Shown here piece after piece: positions 16,915 to 27,311 of a stretch of DNA of 64,000 nucleotides. Location of the stretch: NCBI RefSeq assembly GCF_002369955.1, contig NZ_AP014564.1, positions 621,097-685,096 of the forward strand. Direction: 5' to 3'. Every line of letters begins with the position of its first letter. Position 1 is the stretch's first letter. The notes below the pieces were generated by a model that made no database searches, had not been told where the DNA came from, and was given only the letters and a program-made list of their open reading frames with translations. This DNA comes from Ichthyobacterium seriolicida. Lineage in GTDB: Bacteria > Bacteroidota > Bacteroidia > Flavobacteriales > Ichthyobacteriaceae. Both the position numbers and the translations under genes were made by a program.

Positions 16915-17973
16915 ATGAGGTTGAGATTATTATGGTTAATATTGTTTTTTTCATCCCGTGCTTTTGCACAAGATAGTGCTATATTTACTGTAGTTCTAGA
17001 TGCAGGACATGGGGGAAAGGATCCAGGTACTATCAATGGGAATAAGCCTGCAGTCATGGAAAAAGATGTGGTGTTGAAAATTACACTTGCATTGGGAGAT
17101 ATCATAGAAAAAGAATTTAAAGAAAACGTAAAAGTTATCTATACCAGAAAGGATGATCGCTTTGTAGATCTTAAAGATAGGTCTGAAATAGCCATAAAAA
17201 ATAAGGCTGATCTGTTCATTTCAATACACTGTAACTCTTCCCCTAGCAAAAAGATTTATGGCAGTGAAACATTTGTCATGGGAGTTCATCAAAATGAAAA
17301 TAGTTTGGAAGTATCTAAAAGAGAGAACTCTGTTATACTCTTAGAGGAAAACTATGAAAAGAAATACCAAGGATTCGACCCCAATTCTCCAGAATCTATA
17401 GTAGGGATTAATCTTTTACAAAGTAATCACATAGACAATAGCATTATGTTATCTTCATTTATTCAGAGTGAATTTAAAAATAGAGCAAATAGACTTGACA
17501 GAGGTGTAAAGCAAGCTGGGTTTTGGGTGATATCTAGGAATACTATGCCTAGTGTTTTGGTAGAATTAGGCTTTTTGAGTAATGACAAAGAGAGACCTTT
17601 TTTAAATTCCAAAAAAGGTCAGGAAATAATGGCAAGAGCTATATTCAAGGCGTTTAAGAATTATAAGGAAATAATAGAAAAAAAGAGAGGCAGAGTAGTC
17701 AGCAATATAGATAAAGCTAAGTTAGAAAGCAAAGAGAATAATGAGGTGGTATACAAAATACAATTCCTCACATCTAGAAAAAAAATAGGGTTGAAAGACA
17801 AGATGTTTTCAGGAATGAAAAAAGTCGGTTTTTATTCTGAAAACAACATTTACAAATACACATGTGGAGATGGTACAGATTATGAAAAAGTCAGTAAATA
17901 TTTAGATTTGATTAAGAAAAAATACAAAGGAGCCTTTATTGTTAGGTTTAAAAATTCTAAGAGAATAAGATAA
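16915..17973 (+). CDS. N-acetylmuramoyl-L-alanine amidase (AmiC/Ami_3 type)
   Basis: This periplasmic zinc amidase cleaves the peptide stem from peptidoglycan during cell separation. A signal peptide covers residues 1-18 (LLWLILFFSSRAFAQ). Zinc and catalytic motifs are VVLDAGHGGKDPG (first His), MEKDVVLKI (Glu ligand), DLFISIHCNSSP (second His) and SVLVELGFLSND (catalytic Glu). The C-terminal ~90 residues after ENNEVVYKIQFLTS resemble a small SPOR-like domain. The stop is one base from the next gene, which encodes an MCE-domain protein, a common pair in flavobacteria. Confidence 0.92.
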   Translation: MRLRLLWLILFFSSRAFAQDSAIFTVVLDAGHGGKDPGTINGNKPAVMEKDVVLKITLALGDIIEKEFKENVKVIYTRKDDRFVDLKDRSEIAIKNKADLFISIHCNSSPSKKIYGSETFVMGVHQNENSLEVSKRENSVILLEENYEKKYQGFDPNSPESIVGINLLQSNHIDNSIMLSSFIQSEFKNRANRLDRGVKQAGFWVISRNTMPSVLVELGFLSNDKERPFLNSKKGQEIMARAIFKAFKNYKEIIEKKRGRVVSNIDKAKLESKENNEVVYKIQFLTSRKKIGLKDKMFSGMKKVGFYSENNIYKYTCGDGTDYEKVSKYLDLIKKKYKGAFIVRFKNSKRIR

Positions 17974-17974
17974 A

Positions 17975-18919
17975 ATGAGGCTAAAACTGTCAACAGAATT
18001 TAAAGTGGGATTAATAGCTATATGTGTTATAGCTGCTTTTGTATGGGCTTTCAATTACGCCAGGGGAATAAACTTATTCGTGCCTGGAAATTATTACTAT
18101 TCGGTTTATAAAAAATCTAATGGCTTGAAAAAAGGCAATCTAGTACTTTTAAACGGACTGAAGGTAGGAATAGTCTCTGACATAAGTTTTCATCCAAACA
18201 AAAGTGGAGATGTATTAGTAGAGTTATATGTAGAGAGTGTATTGCCCTTTTCTAAAAACAGTGTAGCTCTTATAAAGAGCACAACCATAATAGGTAACAA
18301 GTCTATAGAGATACTCATGAGAGATGGACAAGAGCTTCTTCCCAGAGATACCATAAAAGGTGAATTAGATAGAGAGATCACAGATGTTATACAGAGTAAT
18401 ATAGATCCATTGATGATAAAAGTAGAAAAGACACTTGCATCTATGGACAAAGCTTTGGAAAATATCTCTGAGTTTTTTGTCAAAAATGAATTGGCTATAA
18501 AAACCGTTTTTAACAACACTAATTCTAGTCTATCGAATGTAGATAAAATATCTTTGGATATTAAAGATATCCTATCTGAAAAAAAAGAGAAAATTTCAAA
18601 TATTATAGACCATTTAGATTCTATATCTGTAAATGCCACGGCTATTTCAGATACTATTTTGAAATCTAAATTCTACGACACTATCAATAAGCTGAATAAT
18701 ATATTAGCGGATATAGATAATGGCAAGGGAAGTATTGGCAAATTGATTAAATACGACGATTTGTATTTAAACTTTAACACTACAGTTACTGAGTTACACA
18801 GTGTCTTAGAAGATTTAAAGTTGAATCCAAGCAGATATGTTCATTTTTCTGTTTTTGGAGGGGATAAAACTGAGTATAAAAAACCTGAAAAAGATAAAGT
18901 CGAAAAACCTGAAGAATAA
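17975..18919 (+). CDS. MlaD/MCE-family lipid-transport substrate-binding protein
   Basis: This 314-residue protein has one N-terminal membrane anchor (VGLIAICVIAAFVWAFNYA) and an MCE domain (YYYSVYKKSNGLKKGNLVLL, GLKVGIVSDIS, residues ~39-125). A long helical C-terminal part follows (VEKTLASMDKALENI and on). Such proteins form part of phospholipid transport systems between the two membranes. The end is Lys/Glu-rich (KKPEKDKVEKPEE). It follows the amidase in an operon; the matching ATPase and permease genes are not in the window. Confidence 0.9.
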   Translation: MRLKLSTEFKVGLIAICVIAAFVWAFNYARGINLFVPGNYYYSVYKKSNGLKKGNLVLLNGLKVGIVSDISFHPNKSGDVLVELYVESVLPFSKNSVALIKSTTIIGNKSIEILMRDGQELLPRDTIKGELDREITDVIQSNIDPLMIKVEKTLASMDKALENISEFFVKNELAIKTVFNNTNSSLSNVDKISLDIKDILSEKKEKISNIIDHLDSISVNATAISDTILKSKFYDTINKLNNILADIDNGKGSIGKLIKYDDLYLNFNTTVTELHSVLEDLKLNPSRYVHFSVFGGDKTEYKKPEKDKVEKPEE

Positions 18920-18955
18920 TACGCTTAATCCTTGAAGGGCGAACATAATAAGTAC

Positions 18956-19981
18956 ATGAGTATGAATCGTAATATAACTCCAAATAAGGAGATTTTGACC
19001 TCTAGAGATATAGATTCAGAAAATAAGCTGCGTCCACAGAGGTTTAGAGATTTTGTAGGTCAAAGACAAGAGATAGACAATTTAGAGATATTTGTAAAAG
19101 CCGCCAATATGAGAGGTGATGCTTTAGATCACGTCTTATTACATGGCCCTCCTGGTTTGGGTAAGACTACTTTAGCTAATATTTTAGTCAATGAATTAAA
19201 TTCATCTTTAAAAATGTCTTCTGGTCCTGTTATAGATAAACCTGGAGATTTAGCTGGACTATTGACAAATCTAAAAGAGAGGGATGTTCTATTTATAGAC
19301 GAGATACACAGATTATCGCCAGTAGTAGAAGAGTATTTGTACTCTGCTATGGAAGACTACAGGATAGATATCATGATAGAATCAGGTCCAAATTCTCGTA
19401 GTGTGCAGATAAATTTAAATCCTTTTACCCTTATAGGTGCTACTACTCGTTCTGGATTACTCACAGCTCCCATGAGAGATAGATTTGGAATCAAATGTAG
19501 ACTGCAGTATTACGACAAAGAGTTGTTAGGGCATATTATAGAGAGAAGCGCATCGATATTGAACATTTCTATTTGCGAAGAATCCACATTTGAGATAGCG
19601 GGCAGAAGTAGAGGAACTCCTCGTATTGCCAATTCTCTTTTGAGACGTGTAAGAGATTTTGCTCAGATAAAAGGAGATGGAACCATAGATGTGAGTATAA
19701 CTAAAATAGCTTTAGACTCTCTAAATGTAGATTCTGCTGGATTAGACGAGATGGACAACAAAATTTTGACCACGATAATAGATAAATTTAAAGGAGGACC
19801 TGTGGGCATGTCTACTATAGCGACAGCAGTGTCGGAAGAAGCAGGCACTATAGAGGAGGTGTATGAGCCATTTTTAATACAAGAGGGTTATTTAATCCGT
19901 ACCCCAAGGGGGAGAGAAGTTACAGATATGGCCTATAAACATTTAGGGAGAATACGAGAGGGGCAGCAGAGGTTGTTTTAA
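18956..19981 (+). CDS. ruvB: Holliday junction branch-migration helicase RuvB
   Basis: This AAA+ motor drives Holliday junction migration with RuvA. Motifs: [30 protein letters not shown] (Walker A), [12 protein letters not shown] (Walker B), [20 protein letters not shown] (sensor 1 and arginine finger), and a winged-helix end ([19 protein letters not shown]). The start is ATG 18956; a TTG at 18932 would add eight unlikely residues. At about 341 residues it has the usual length. ruvC follows about 650 bp later, separated by two small membrane genes. Confidence 0.97.
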   Translation: MSMNRNITPNKEILTSRDIDSENKLRPQRFRDFVGQRQEIDNLEIFVKAANMRGDALDHVLLHGPPGLGKTTLANILVNELNSSLKMSSGPVIDKPGDLAGLLTNLKERDVLFIDEIHRLSPVVEEYLYSAMEDYRIDIMIESGPNSRSVQINLNPFTLIGATTRSGLLTAPMRDRFGIKCRLQYYDKELLGHIIERSASILNISICEESTFEIAGRSRGTPRIANSLLRRVRDFAQIKGDGTIDVSITKIALDSLNVDSAGLDEMDNKILTTIIDKFKGGPVGMSTIATAVSEEAGTIEEVYEPFLIQEGYLIRTPRGREVTDMAYKHLGRIREGQQRLF

Positions 19982-19990
19982 AGGCTTTTC

Positions 19991-20197
19991 ATGATGAAAG
20001 GGTTAGATCCTAATAGTGCGAAATTTTATAGCATAGCTTTTGAAATGTGCATCACTATCATGGCTTTTATGTTTTTGGGCAAATGTGCTGATTATTATTT
20101 AGAAATGGAAAAACCCTTGCTAACAGCTCTTTTATCTTTTATAGGGGTATTCATATCTATATACAGAGTAATTTACAGTATTAAAAGTAAAAGATAA
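19991..20197 (+). CDS. AtpZ/AtpI-family ATP synthase accessory membrane protein
   Basis: This 68-residue protein has two membrane helices (YSIAFEMCITIMAFMFLGK and LLTALLSFIGVFISIYRVIY) separated by a short polar turn, the AtpZ layout. In flavobacteria this gene normally precedes a small membrane protein and then atpB of the F-type ATP synthase. Here it overlaps the next small gene by one base, but ruvC follows instead of atpB. The assignment rests on size, helix pattern and typical neighbours. Confidence 0.75.
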   Translation: MMKGLDPNSAKFYSIAFEMCITIMAFMFLGKCADYYLEMEKPLLTALLSFIGVFISIYRVIYSIKSKR

Positions 20198-20568
20198 TGG
20201 TTTTATCCTATACTAGGAAGCTTTCAATATTTACTGTAGTTATATTAATTATAAATGTGTTTATAGCTAATATATACGGTTTTGTTCCAGTGAATAAAGT
20301 ATTGACATGTATATTGTTTTTCTTTTCACTAACACTTTTTATACTTCTAGCCTTTCTTAGGGTTTTGATATATCATCGCTATAGATTAGGGTATTTTTTC
20401 ATATTTATGTATTTGGTAAAAATTCCAATGATTTTCATCTATCTAAATATAGAATTCTCAAATAAGAGTTTGAACAATTATTATTTACTTAATTTTGGGG
20501 TGGTTTATCTTCTTTATCAATTATACAGCATACACTTAATGGCGGGGTATCTGAGTAAGAACCGATAG
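20197..20568 (+). CDS. Small four-helix membrane protein next to atpZ (DUF6168-like)
   Basis: This 123-residue protein has four predicted membrane segments: FTVVILIINVFIANIYGF, VLTCILFFFSLTLFILLAFL, LGYFFIFMYLVKIPMIFIYL and LLNFGVVYLLYQLYSIHLM. Flavobacteria often carry such a protein between AtpZ and the ATP synthase a-subunit. It starts on the last base of the upstream gene. Function is unknown; a role in ATP synthase assembly or ion supply is inferred from that usual context. Confidence 0.65.
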   Translation: MVLSYTRKLSIFTVVILIINVFIANIYGFVPVNKVLTCILFFFSLTLFILLAFLRVLIYHRYRLGYFFIFMYLVKIPMIFIYLNIEFSNKSLNNYYLLNFGVVYLLYQLYSIHLMAGYLSKNR

Positions 20569-20637
20569 ATTTAATAGGTTTTTAATTAATTTATGCAAAA
20601 GGGAAATTGTGTAAATTTTTAACAATTTGGATGTTCA

Positions 20638-21195
20638 ATGGCTGTTGAAAATATAATATTGGGTATAGATCCTGGAACGACTGTAATGGGTTTTGGTCTG
20701 ATAAGAGTAAATGGAGATAATATTGAATTAATATCTCTAGAAGAGTTGCACTTGCAAAAATTACCTAGTCACCAACTGAAATTAAAACGCATCTTCGAAA
20801 AGACACTATCTCTTATACAACATTATAAACCCACAGAATTAGCTATTGAAGCTCCGTTTTTTGGAATAAATCCTCAGTCTATATTAAAATTAGGAAGAGC
20901 TCAGGGAGTGGCCATAGCAGCGGGTTTGTATAGTGGAATACCTATAATAGAATACTCTCCTAGAAAGATTAAAGCTGCAATAACAGGTAGAGGTGGCGCC
21001 TCTAAAGAACAGGTAGCTAAAACTCTTCAGCATATGTTAGGCATAAAAGAATTACCAAAAAAATTAGATTCTACAGATGGTTTAGCCGTGGCAGTATGCC
21101 ATTGTTTTCAATCTAAAAAAAACTATGTTTCACAAGAAAGAGGTTATTCAAGTTGGGAAGCCTTTGTAAAGAATAATACAGATAGGTTGGCTTAA
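20638..21195 (+). CDS. ruvC: Holliday junction resolvase RuvC
   Basis: This 185-residue nuclease cuts Holliday junctions. It begins with ILGIDPGTTVMGFGLIR (first catalytic Asp), then LAIEAPFFGINPQSILKLGR (catalytic Glu), EYSPRKIKAAITGRGGASKE, and the acidic pair in LDSTDGLAVAVCH. Length is normal. It precedes hemW by eight bases and may be co-transcribed with it. Confidence 0.96.
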   Translation: MAVENIILGIDPGTTVMGFGLIRVNGDNIELISLEELHLQKLPSHQLKLKRIFEKTLSLIQHYKPTELAIEAPFFGINPQSILKLGRAQGVAIAAGLYSGIPIIEYSPRKIKAAITGRGGASKEQVAKTLQHMLGIKELPKKLDSTDGLAVAVCHCFQSKKNYVSQERGYSSWEAFVKNNTDRLA

Positions 21196-21203
21196 AATCT
21201 ATA

Positions 21204-22325
21204 ATGTCTAGCATTTACGTTCATATTCCTTTTTGCAATCAGAGATGCAGTTATTGTAATTTCTATTTCTCTACTTCTTTAAAGAAAAGTGTTGACATCG
21301 TAAATTCTATATGCAAGGAATTAGATATCAAAAAACACTTTTTAAAAAACAAAGAATTATCCACCTTGTACTTCGGTGGAGGTACTCCTTCTCTATTAGA
21401 TCCTAAACACATAGGCAAAATAATAAATCATATTAAAAAATACTTTTCTTTTAGAGAGGATATTGAAATCACATTAGAGGCAAATCCAGATGATTTAAAA
21501 AAAAGTAAGTTAAGGGAATTCCAATCTATGGGCATCAATAGGATGAGCATAGGAATACAGTCGTTTTCTGATTTGGATCTGAAATACATGAATCGCATTC
21601 ACTCGGCCAAAGAAGCTATAGCTTCAGTTAGAGATTCTAGTGACATAGGGTTTAAAAACATCAATATAGATATGATTTACGGAATCCCTATTAGTTCAGA
21701 CAGTAGGTGGAGAGATAATCTAAACATAGCTTTTTCACTAGGCATTTCACATATCTCTGCTTATGCTCTTACTATAGAAAAAAAAACAGACTTGTATTAT
21801 TTTATAAAAAAAGGCACTTATAAAAATGTAGATGAGCAACATCAAGCCGATCAATTTGAGATATTAGTAGAAGAAGCAAAAAAAAATGATTTTGTACACT
21901 ACGAAATTTCTAATTTCTCCAAAGAGAACTATTTTTCAAAGCACAATTGCAATTATTGGATGAGAAATGATTATTTGGGATTGGGACCTTCTGCTCATTC
22001 ATTTGATGGAGAAAACAGAAACTGGAATGTATCTAATAACACTAGATATATAGAAGAGATAGAAAAGGGAGGAATTTATAGAGGTGAAAAACTGAGCAAA
22101 AAAGAACAATTTAACGAAATGGTAATGCTTGGAATTCGGACTATCTGGGGTGTGGATATTAAATATATTTCTTCTTTCTTTGGAGAAGAATACAGACTAC
22201 ATTTAGAAAAAACAGCCAATTCTTTCATAAAAGAAGATTTATTGATAATAGACAAAGACACTCTATTATTGACAGATAAAGGAAGGTTTTTAGCAGATGG
22301 TATAGCCTCTAGCTTGTTTCTGTAA
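21204..22325 (+). CDS. hemW: Radical SAM heme chaperone HemW
   Basis: This 373-residue protein has the radical SAM cluster motif CNQRCSYCNF (CxxxCxxC) near residue 11, then STLYFGGGTPSLL (SAM binding), ITLEANPDDL, INRMSIGIQSF and NINIDMIYGIP. The C-terminal HemN-like part includes NYWMRNDYLGLGPSAHS. HemW proteins bind heme and pass it to respiratory enzymes; they were earlier annotated as oxygen-independent coproporphyrinogen oxidase. The short cysteine motif without a fourth cysteine favours HemW over HemN. Confidence 0.93.
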   Translation: MSSIYVHIPFCNQRCSYCNFYFSTSLKKSVDIVNSICKELDIKKHFLKNKELSTLYFGGGTPSLLDPKHIGKIINHIKKYFSFREDIEITLEANPDDLKKSKLREFQSMGINRMSIGIQSFSDLDLKYMNRIHSAKEAIASVRDSSDIGFKNINIDMIYGIPISSDSRWRDNLNIAFSLGISHISAYALTIEKKTDLYYFIKKGTYKNVDEQHQADQFEILVEEAKKNDFVHYEISNFSKENYFSKHNCNYWMRNDYLGLGPSAHSFDGENRNWNVSNNTRYIEEIEKGGIYRGEKLSKKEQFNEMVMLGIRTIWGVDIKYISSFFGEEYRLHLEKTANSFIKEDLLIIDKDTLLLTDKGRFLADGIASSLFL

Positions 22326-22380
22326 GACAAAGTAAGTACATTTGTTTTTTTGTCATTTTAATTAATCTAAACTAAAAAAA

Positions 22381-23088
22381 ATGTCTGTAAAAAACACACT
22401 TATACTTTTTGCCGTACTCTTTATTTCTCTTGGAGAGGCTAAGGCTCAAGATCAGGATCAAGGTCAAGGATATTACTTAGAAGATTTGCTTTTTTTTTCT
22501 TTTAGATACAATACTTTATTAGGGAATCCTCAAAGCATCCATCAAAAATGGACTTCGTTGGGTTATTCTACGGGTTATATTAGAGATATTCCTTTCACCT
22601 TTATTAGTGAGAAGAGAAATATAGGCATAGGGATAGGGATCTCTATCACCTATAACAACTATAGCAGCAATTTTAAATTATCTATGGATGATAAAGAGAA
22701 TACACAGATTAGAATAATAGACAGCGATGAATATAATAGTTTCTCTTTATTTTATGTGGACCTTCCTTTGGAATTGAGATTTAGAACTTCCGCTTTAGGT
22801 AAAGCGGATTATTTCAGGTTTTATCCAGGCATTAAAGCTAGTTTATTACTCCACAATGATTCGATGACTGTAAATGGTAAAATTAGTCACGAATATAACA
22901 ATCATTATCTTATTTTCACTAATGTATTATTTGGCCCCACTCTTAGTATGGGTTATGGAATTTGGAATTTGAACGTATACTATTCCATAAACTCTATCTT
23001 TAGGAAAGATATTAGTAGCGACATATTTAATGGTGAAAATTTAGATTTGAAAACTCTGAATGTAGGATTAACTTTCTATATATTATAA
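22381..23088 (+). CDS. Outer-membrane beta-barrel protein (PorT-like)
   Basis: This 235-residue protein has a signal peptide (LILFAVLFISLGEAKAQ) and then a short Asp-Gln repeat (DQDQGQG). Alternating beta strands follow, typical of an eight-strand barrel: NIGIGIGISITYNNY, FSLFYVDLPLELRF, FRFYPGIKASLLLH, LSMGYGIWNLNVYYSI, and the last strand LKTLNVGLTFYIL ending in a hydrophobic residue. The pattern resembles the PorT family of type IX secretion, but the match is general. It overlaps purN by one base. Confidence 0.6.
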   Translation: MSVKNTLILFAVLFISLGEAKAQDQDQGQGYYLEDLLFFSFRYNTLLGNPQSIHQKWTSLGYSTGYIRDIPFTFISEKRNIGIGIGISITYNNYSSNFKLSMDDKENTQIRIIDSDEYNSFSLFYVDLPLELRFRTSALGKADYFRFYPGIKASLLLHNDSMTVNGKISHEYNNHYLIFTNVLFGPTLSMGYGIWNLNVYYSINSIFRKDISSDIFNGENLDLKTLNVGLTFYIL

Positions 23089-23663
23089 TGCCTAAGCGTA
23101 TAGTAATATTTGCTTCGGGTTCTGGATCGAATGCGGAGAATATAATTTCTTTCTTCAGAGAAGATAAAAATGTAGAAGTCTCTTTAATATTGACCAATAA
23201 CAAAAGTGCAGGAGTTATAGATAGGGCTGAAAGATTAGGGGTAGAGTGTCACATTTTTGATAGAGATACTCTTTTAAACAAAACAAATCTTCTCATAGAT
23301 AAATTAAAAAAAGTAAAGACGGATTTAATAGTATTAGCTGGTTTTTTATTGAAAATACCCAAAGGTCTTATCGAGGCCTTTCCTAACGAGATAATAAACA
23401 TCCATCCTTCATTACTTCCAAAGTATGGAGGCGGTGGAATGTATGGGATGAAAGTGCACGAATCAGTAATCCACGCTAGAGAGAAAAAAAGTGGGATTAC
23501 TATTCATTATATAAATGAATATTTTGATCAAGGAGATATTCTATTTCAAGGGGAGACGGAAATAGAAGAATCAGATACTGCATACACATTATCTGAAAAA
23601 ATTCACGAATTAGAACACTTGTACTTACCTTTAATCATAAAGAGCTTAATAAGTCGATTGTAA
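23088..23663 (+). CDS. purN: Phosphoribosylglycinamide formyltransferase
   Basis: This 191-residue enzyme transfers a formyl group from 10-formyltetrahydrofolate in purine synthesis. Signatures are IVIFASGSGSNAENII (phosphate loop), LIVLAGFLLKIPKGLI, and INIHPSLLPKYGGGGMYGMK with the catalytic Asn/His, then HYINEYFDQGDILFQ with the catalytic Asp. Length is normal. It overlaps the upstream barrel gene by a base. Confidence 0.96.
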   Translation: MPKRIVIFASGSGSNAENIISFFREDKNVEVSLILTNNKSAGVIDRAERLGVECHIFDRDTLLNKTNLLIDKLKKVKTDLIVLAGFLLKIPKGLIEAFPNEIINIHPSLLPKYGGGGMYGMKVHESVIHAREKKSGITIHYINEYFDQGDILFQGETEIEESDTAYTLSEKIHELEHLYLPLIIKSLISRL

Positions 23664-24118
23664 ATTAGGTGTTAATCACACTAACTATTTGATTACTTTT
23701 TAAATTACTAAAAACCTAAATCATATTTATTATAGCTTAATTAAAAGTGATATTTTTCAACAGCCTTATCGAGTTGTGAATTCAGTTTTATTTTTATTTG
23801 GAATCAAGAAAATTTAATGCACTTTTCATTAAAAATTTGTTCATATAAATACTTATTTATATTTTCGGCCTTTGTTATTTGAATTTTGGAGTGTCTTTAC
23901 CCAAAATTCTAGTTTTATATTCAACTTTAGGCTAACGGTTCTCCTACGTAGACTTTTTATTTTTGTGAGGCAATAATCATAGTGAGATTAGTAGTTTTTG
24001 CAAACTAATAGGTCACTTTTGATCATGAGCAGATGATTATTTTTCTGTCTTCTGAATTATTTTTTGACGAACAAAATAGTTGTAAGAGAATGCGGCCTTT
24101 TAAAAAATTATAACATAT
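23664..24118. other. 455-bp leader region of the SusC/SusD operon
   Basis: There is no gene in this region. It holds a likely promoter (23935-23965). The imperfect palindrome TTAGTAGTTTTTGCAAACTAA at 23979-23999 is a possible regulator site or leader structure. The remaining ~120 bp before the start codon is an AT-rich leader. Confidence 0.4.
23935..23965 (+). promoter_or_regulatory. Candidate Bacteroidota promoter for the susC-like operon
   Basis: TATTTTTG at 23958-23965 fits the TAnnTTTG -7 consensus. CTTTAG at 23935-23940 may serve as the -33 element, 17 bp upstream. Transcription would start about 150 bp before the susC-like start codon, leaving a long leader. Confidence 0.35.
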
Positions 24119-27100
24119 ATGAGAAATTCTAGTTTATTAATGTTTTTGACAACTATTTTAACTCTTCAAATATCTTTTGCGCAGTTAAGAATATCGGGTA
24201 CTGTTAATTCTAAGGAGGACAATACGATTTCTCCTTTAACGGGGGTCTCCATTGTGATCAAGGGGGGCAATAAAGGGGTTTCTTCAGATCTTAACGGTGA
24301 ATTTTCTATAGATGCAGAAAAGGGAGATGTTTTAGAGTTTTCTTTTATGGGCATGAAAACAGTTCTATTTAACGTGGAAAAATCAGATGTTATAACTATT
24401 GATATGATACCTGATTCAGATCTGTTAGATGAGGTAGTAGTAATGGCTTATGGCTCTGAAAAATCTAAGAGAGAATTAGTAGGAGCAGTTGGTACGGTAG
24501 GGAAAAAAGTGATAGAGAATCAGCAAGTTACCTCTGTAGCCAGAGCTTTGCAGGGTAGTGTCCCAGGCTTAACTATGATTACCAGCGGAGGGCAACCAGG
24601 TTCGAACCCAACTATCAGAATAAGAGGTATAGCTAGTATTAATGCCTCTGCAAGTCCCCTTTATGTGGTCGATGGAGTTCCTTTAACTGGAAATATAAAC
24701 ACTATTAGTTCCGATCAAATAGAAAGTATGACAGTGTTAAAAGATGCAGCTTCTTCTGCTGTATATGGTAGTAGGGCCGCAAATGGGGTCATACTTATAA
24801 CTACCAAAAAAGGAACATATAACTCTCCACCTAAGGTGTCTATAAATACTGTAATAGGAGGAGCAATTCCAGCGGTAAAAGGTTTTGAATTCTTAAGTGT
24901 GAAGGACTATATGGAATTATCTTGGGAGGGTTTGAGAAATAGTTATTTATATACCAGAGATAAAACTGGATCTCTAATAGTAAACCCTAAGACAACTCCC
25001 CGACAAGCTGCCCAAAATGCTACGGATAATTTGATATCTAAGTTGGGCTATAATCCTTACGGTGTGAATAATCCTGTTGGTCCAAATGGGAAAGTATTAC
25101 CCACTCTTAATAAGCCGTTGTGGGAGACAGATTGGGAAAAAGCATTCTACAGGAAAATGCCTTTGAGAAAGGATGTTTCTCTTAGTGTTTCTGGCGGTGG
25201 TGATGATTCTAAGTATTTCGTATCTGCTAATTACTTGGATACAGATGGCCCTGTTAAGACTTCTAATTTTGAAAGGTTTGCTACTAGATTGAATTTATCT
25301 TCTAGAGTTAATGATTGGTTAAATTTTACTGTTTTATCTTCATTTTCGGGAAGTCACTCTAATGTTCCACGTCAATCTGGAAGCAAAATTGCTAACCCTA
25401 TGCTATGGGTAAATCGTGTTTCTTCTATTTATCCTCTTTATGCCAGAAATGATAAAGGTGAAATTATAGAAGATGACAATGGTAATCCTCAGTATGATTA
25501 TAGTAATAGAAGAGGAAAAGGGGCAAATGCCCAAAGACCTAGATCTCTTACTACAAATAATAAGAATCCAGCAGGGCAATTTGAAAACGATGATGTTATT
25601 CATAAAAGGAGACATAGCACCTTAAATGGTATTATGGATCTAAGATTATATGAAGGGCTTCATTTTAAGCAGAATGTAAGTTTTACAAATTATACGCTTA
25701 TGGAACATGATTACGATCATTATAAATATGGAGATGCTTCTAGGGTAGGTGGCAGAATTACTGAAGAAAGGCATATACATAGTAAGTGGAATTCTATTAG
25801 CTCTTTGGAATATCAAAAAAACTTTGGTCTCCATAACTTTGACGCTAAAGTTATTAACGAGTTTATGCATTTTACTTTAAATAAAATTACCGCTGAAGGG
25901 GAGAGACTATTGCCTGAGGTTAAGGTATTGAATGGCGCTGTTATTCCGTCGGGTATAGGTGGGGCAGTGAAGGCAGAGAAGGCTTGATGAGCTATGTTGC
26001 TATGGCTGGATATGATTACGATAAGAAGTATTACTTAACATCTTCTTTTAGGATGGATGGTTCATCTAGATTCCACAAAGATATTAGATGGGGTAATTTT
26101 TATTCCATAGGTGCTGGTTGGATTGTATCTAATGAAGATTTTATGGAACCTCTCAAAGAAGTGCTAAGTTTTACTAAAGTTAATGTGTCGTATGGAGAAT
26201 TAGGGAATAATAAAACTATGGATGGTGACTATGTAGATTATTTCCCATATATAAGTACTGTTTATGAAGCATCTAATGGGGATAATATGGGTTATCTATT
26301 GAGTGGATTAGTGGAGGATAAAGTTACATGGGAGAAAGTGTTGTCTTTTAATGTAGGTTTAAATCTAGGTTTCTTTAATGATAGGATAGAACTGGATGTA
26401 GATTACTATAGGAAGGTGACTAAGGATTTACTCTTGGATAAACCTTTGCCACCTTCAATTGGATGGACAAGTATTCTAGTTAATGAAGGAGGGTTATTAA
26501 ACTATGGGTTTGAGGGAGTTATAAGATCTAAAAATATTTCTACGGATGATTTTAAATGGAATACATCTATGAATTTTTCACTCGATAGAAACACCATAAC
26601 CGAGCTTAATCAAAAAGAGGTTATAGAAGGCACCAAGAAGTGGATGGTAGGTAAGTCTATCTATGATTTCTTTATTCCAGAATACGCAGGTGTTGATCCA
26701 AAAGATGGTATGGCACAGTGGTATAAGAATGAAAAAGACAAAGACGGCAAAAAAACTGGCAAACGAGTGCTTACAAAGAAATACAGTGAAGCTGATAAAT
26801 ATTATCAGGGGTCTTCACTTCCAGATATTATAGGAGGTTTTAATAACTATATATCTTATGGAGATTTTGATTTAGATATTTTGCTAAACTTTAGTTTTGG
26901 AGGCATGGTATATGATAATTCCTATTCTAGCTTAACAGATGGAATGAAAAAATTAGGAAAACAACAATCTGTAGATATTAAAAAAAGGTGGACAAAACCT
27001 GGTGATAGAACGGACTTCCCTTTACTTTTAAGTAATTCTATAAATCGTGCTGGAGCGCTTTCTTCTAGGTATTTATTTAAAAATGACTATATAAGGTTGA

Positions 27101-27306
27101 AGGCTGTTACCCTAGGGTATAATATACCTAATAGTGTTATACATAAAATAAATTTATCTAAGCTGAGAGTTTATCTACAGGGAGATAATCTACTTACATA
27201 TCAGAGTCATAAAGGAATAGATCCCGAACAAAGTTTTAATGGAGTTACTAATAGTAGATCACGTTCATTAAGAACATTTAGTCTTGGAGTTAAAATTGAA
27301 TTTTAA
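24119..27306 (+). pseudogene. SusC/RagA-family TonB-linked outer-membrane transporter, frameshifted
   Basis: This receptor of ~1060 residues takes up oligosaccharides or peptides together with the SusD-like lipoprotein that follows. It has a signal peptide (MFLTTILTLQISFAQ), a carboxypeptidase-regulatory-like domain (LRISGTVNSKEDNT), the SusC plug motif (PLYVVDGVPL, SSAVYGSRAANGVILITTKKG in part) and a barrel. The first frame stops at 25987 after VKAEKA. The second frame is open well before its apparent start, reading GSEGREGLMSYVAMAGYDYD. One extra G in GGTGGGGCAG (near 25958-25966) would join the two. The two frames overlap at TGATG, so re-initiation is possible, but a split barrel is unlikely to work. 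Confidence 0.85.
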
Positions 27307-27311
27307 AAGTC

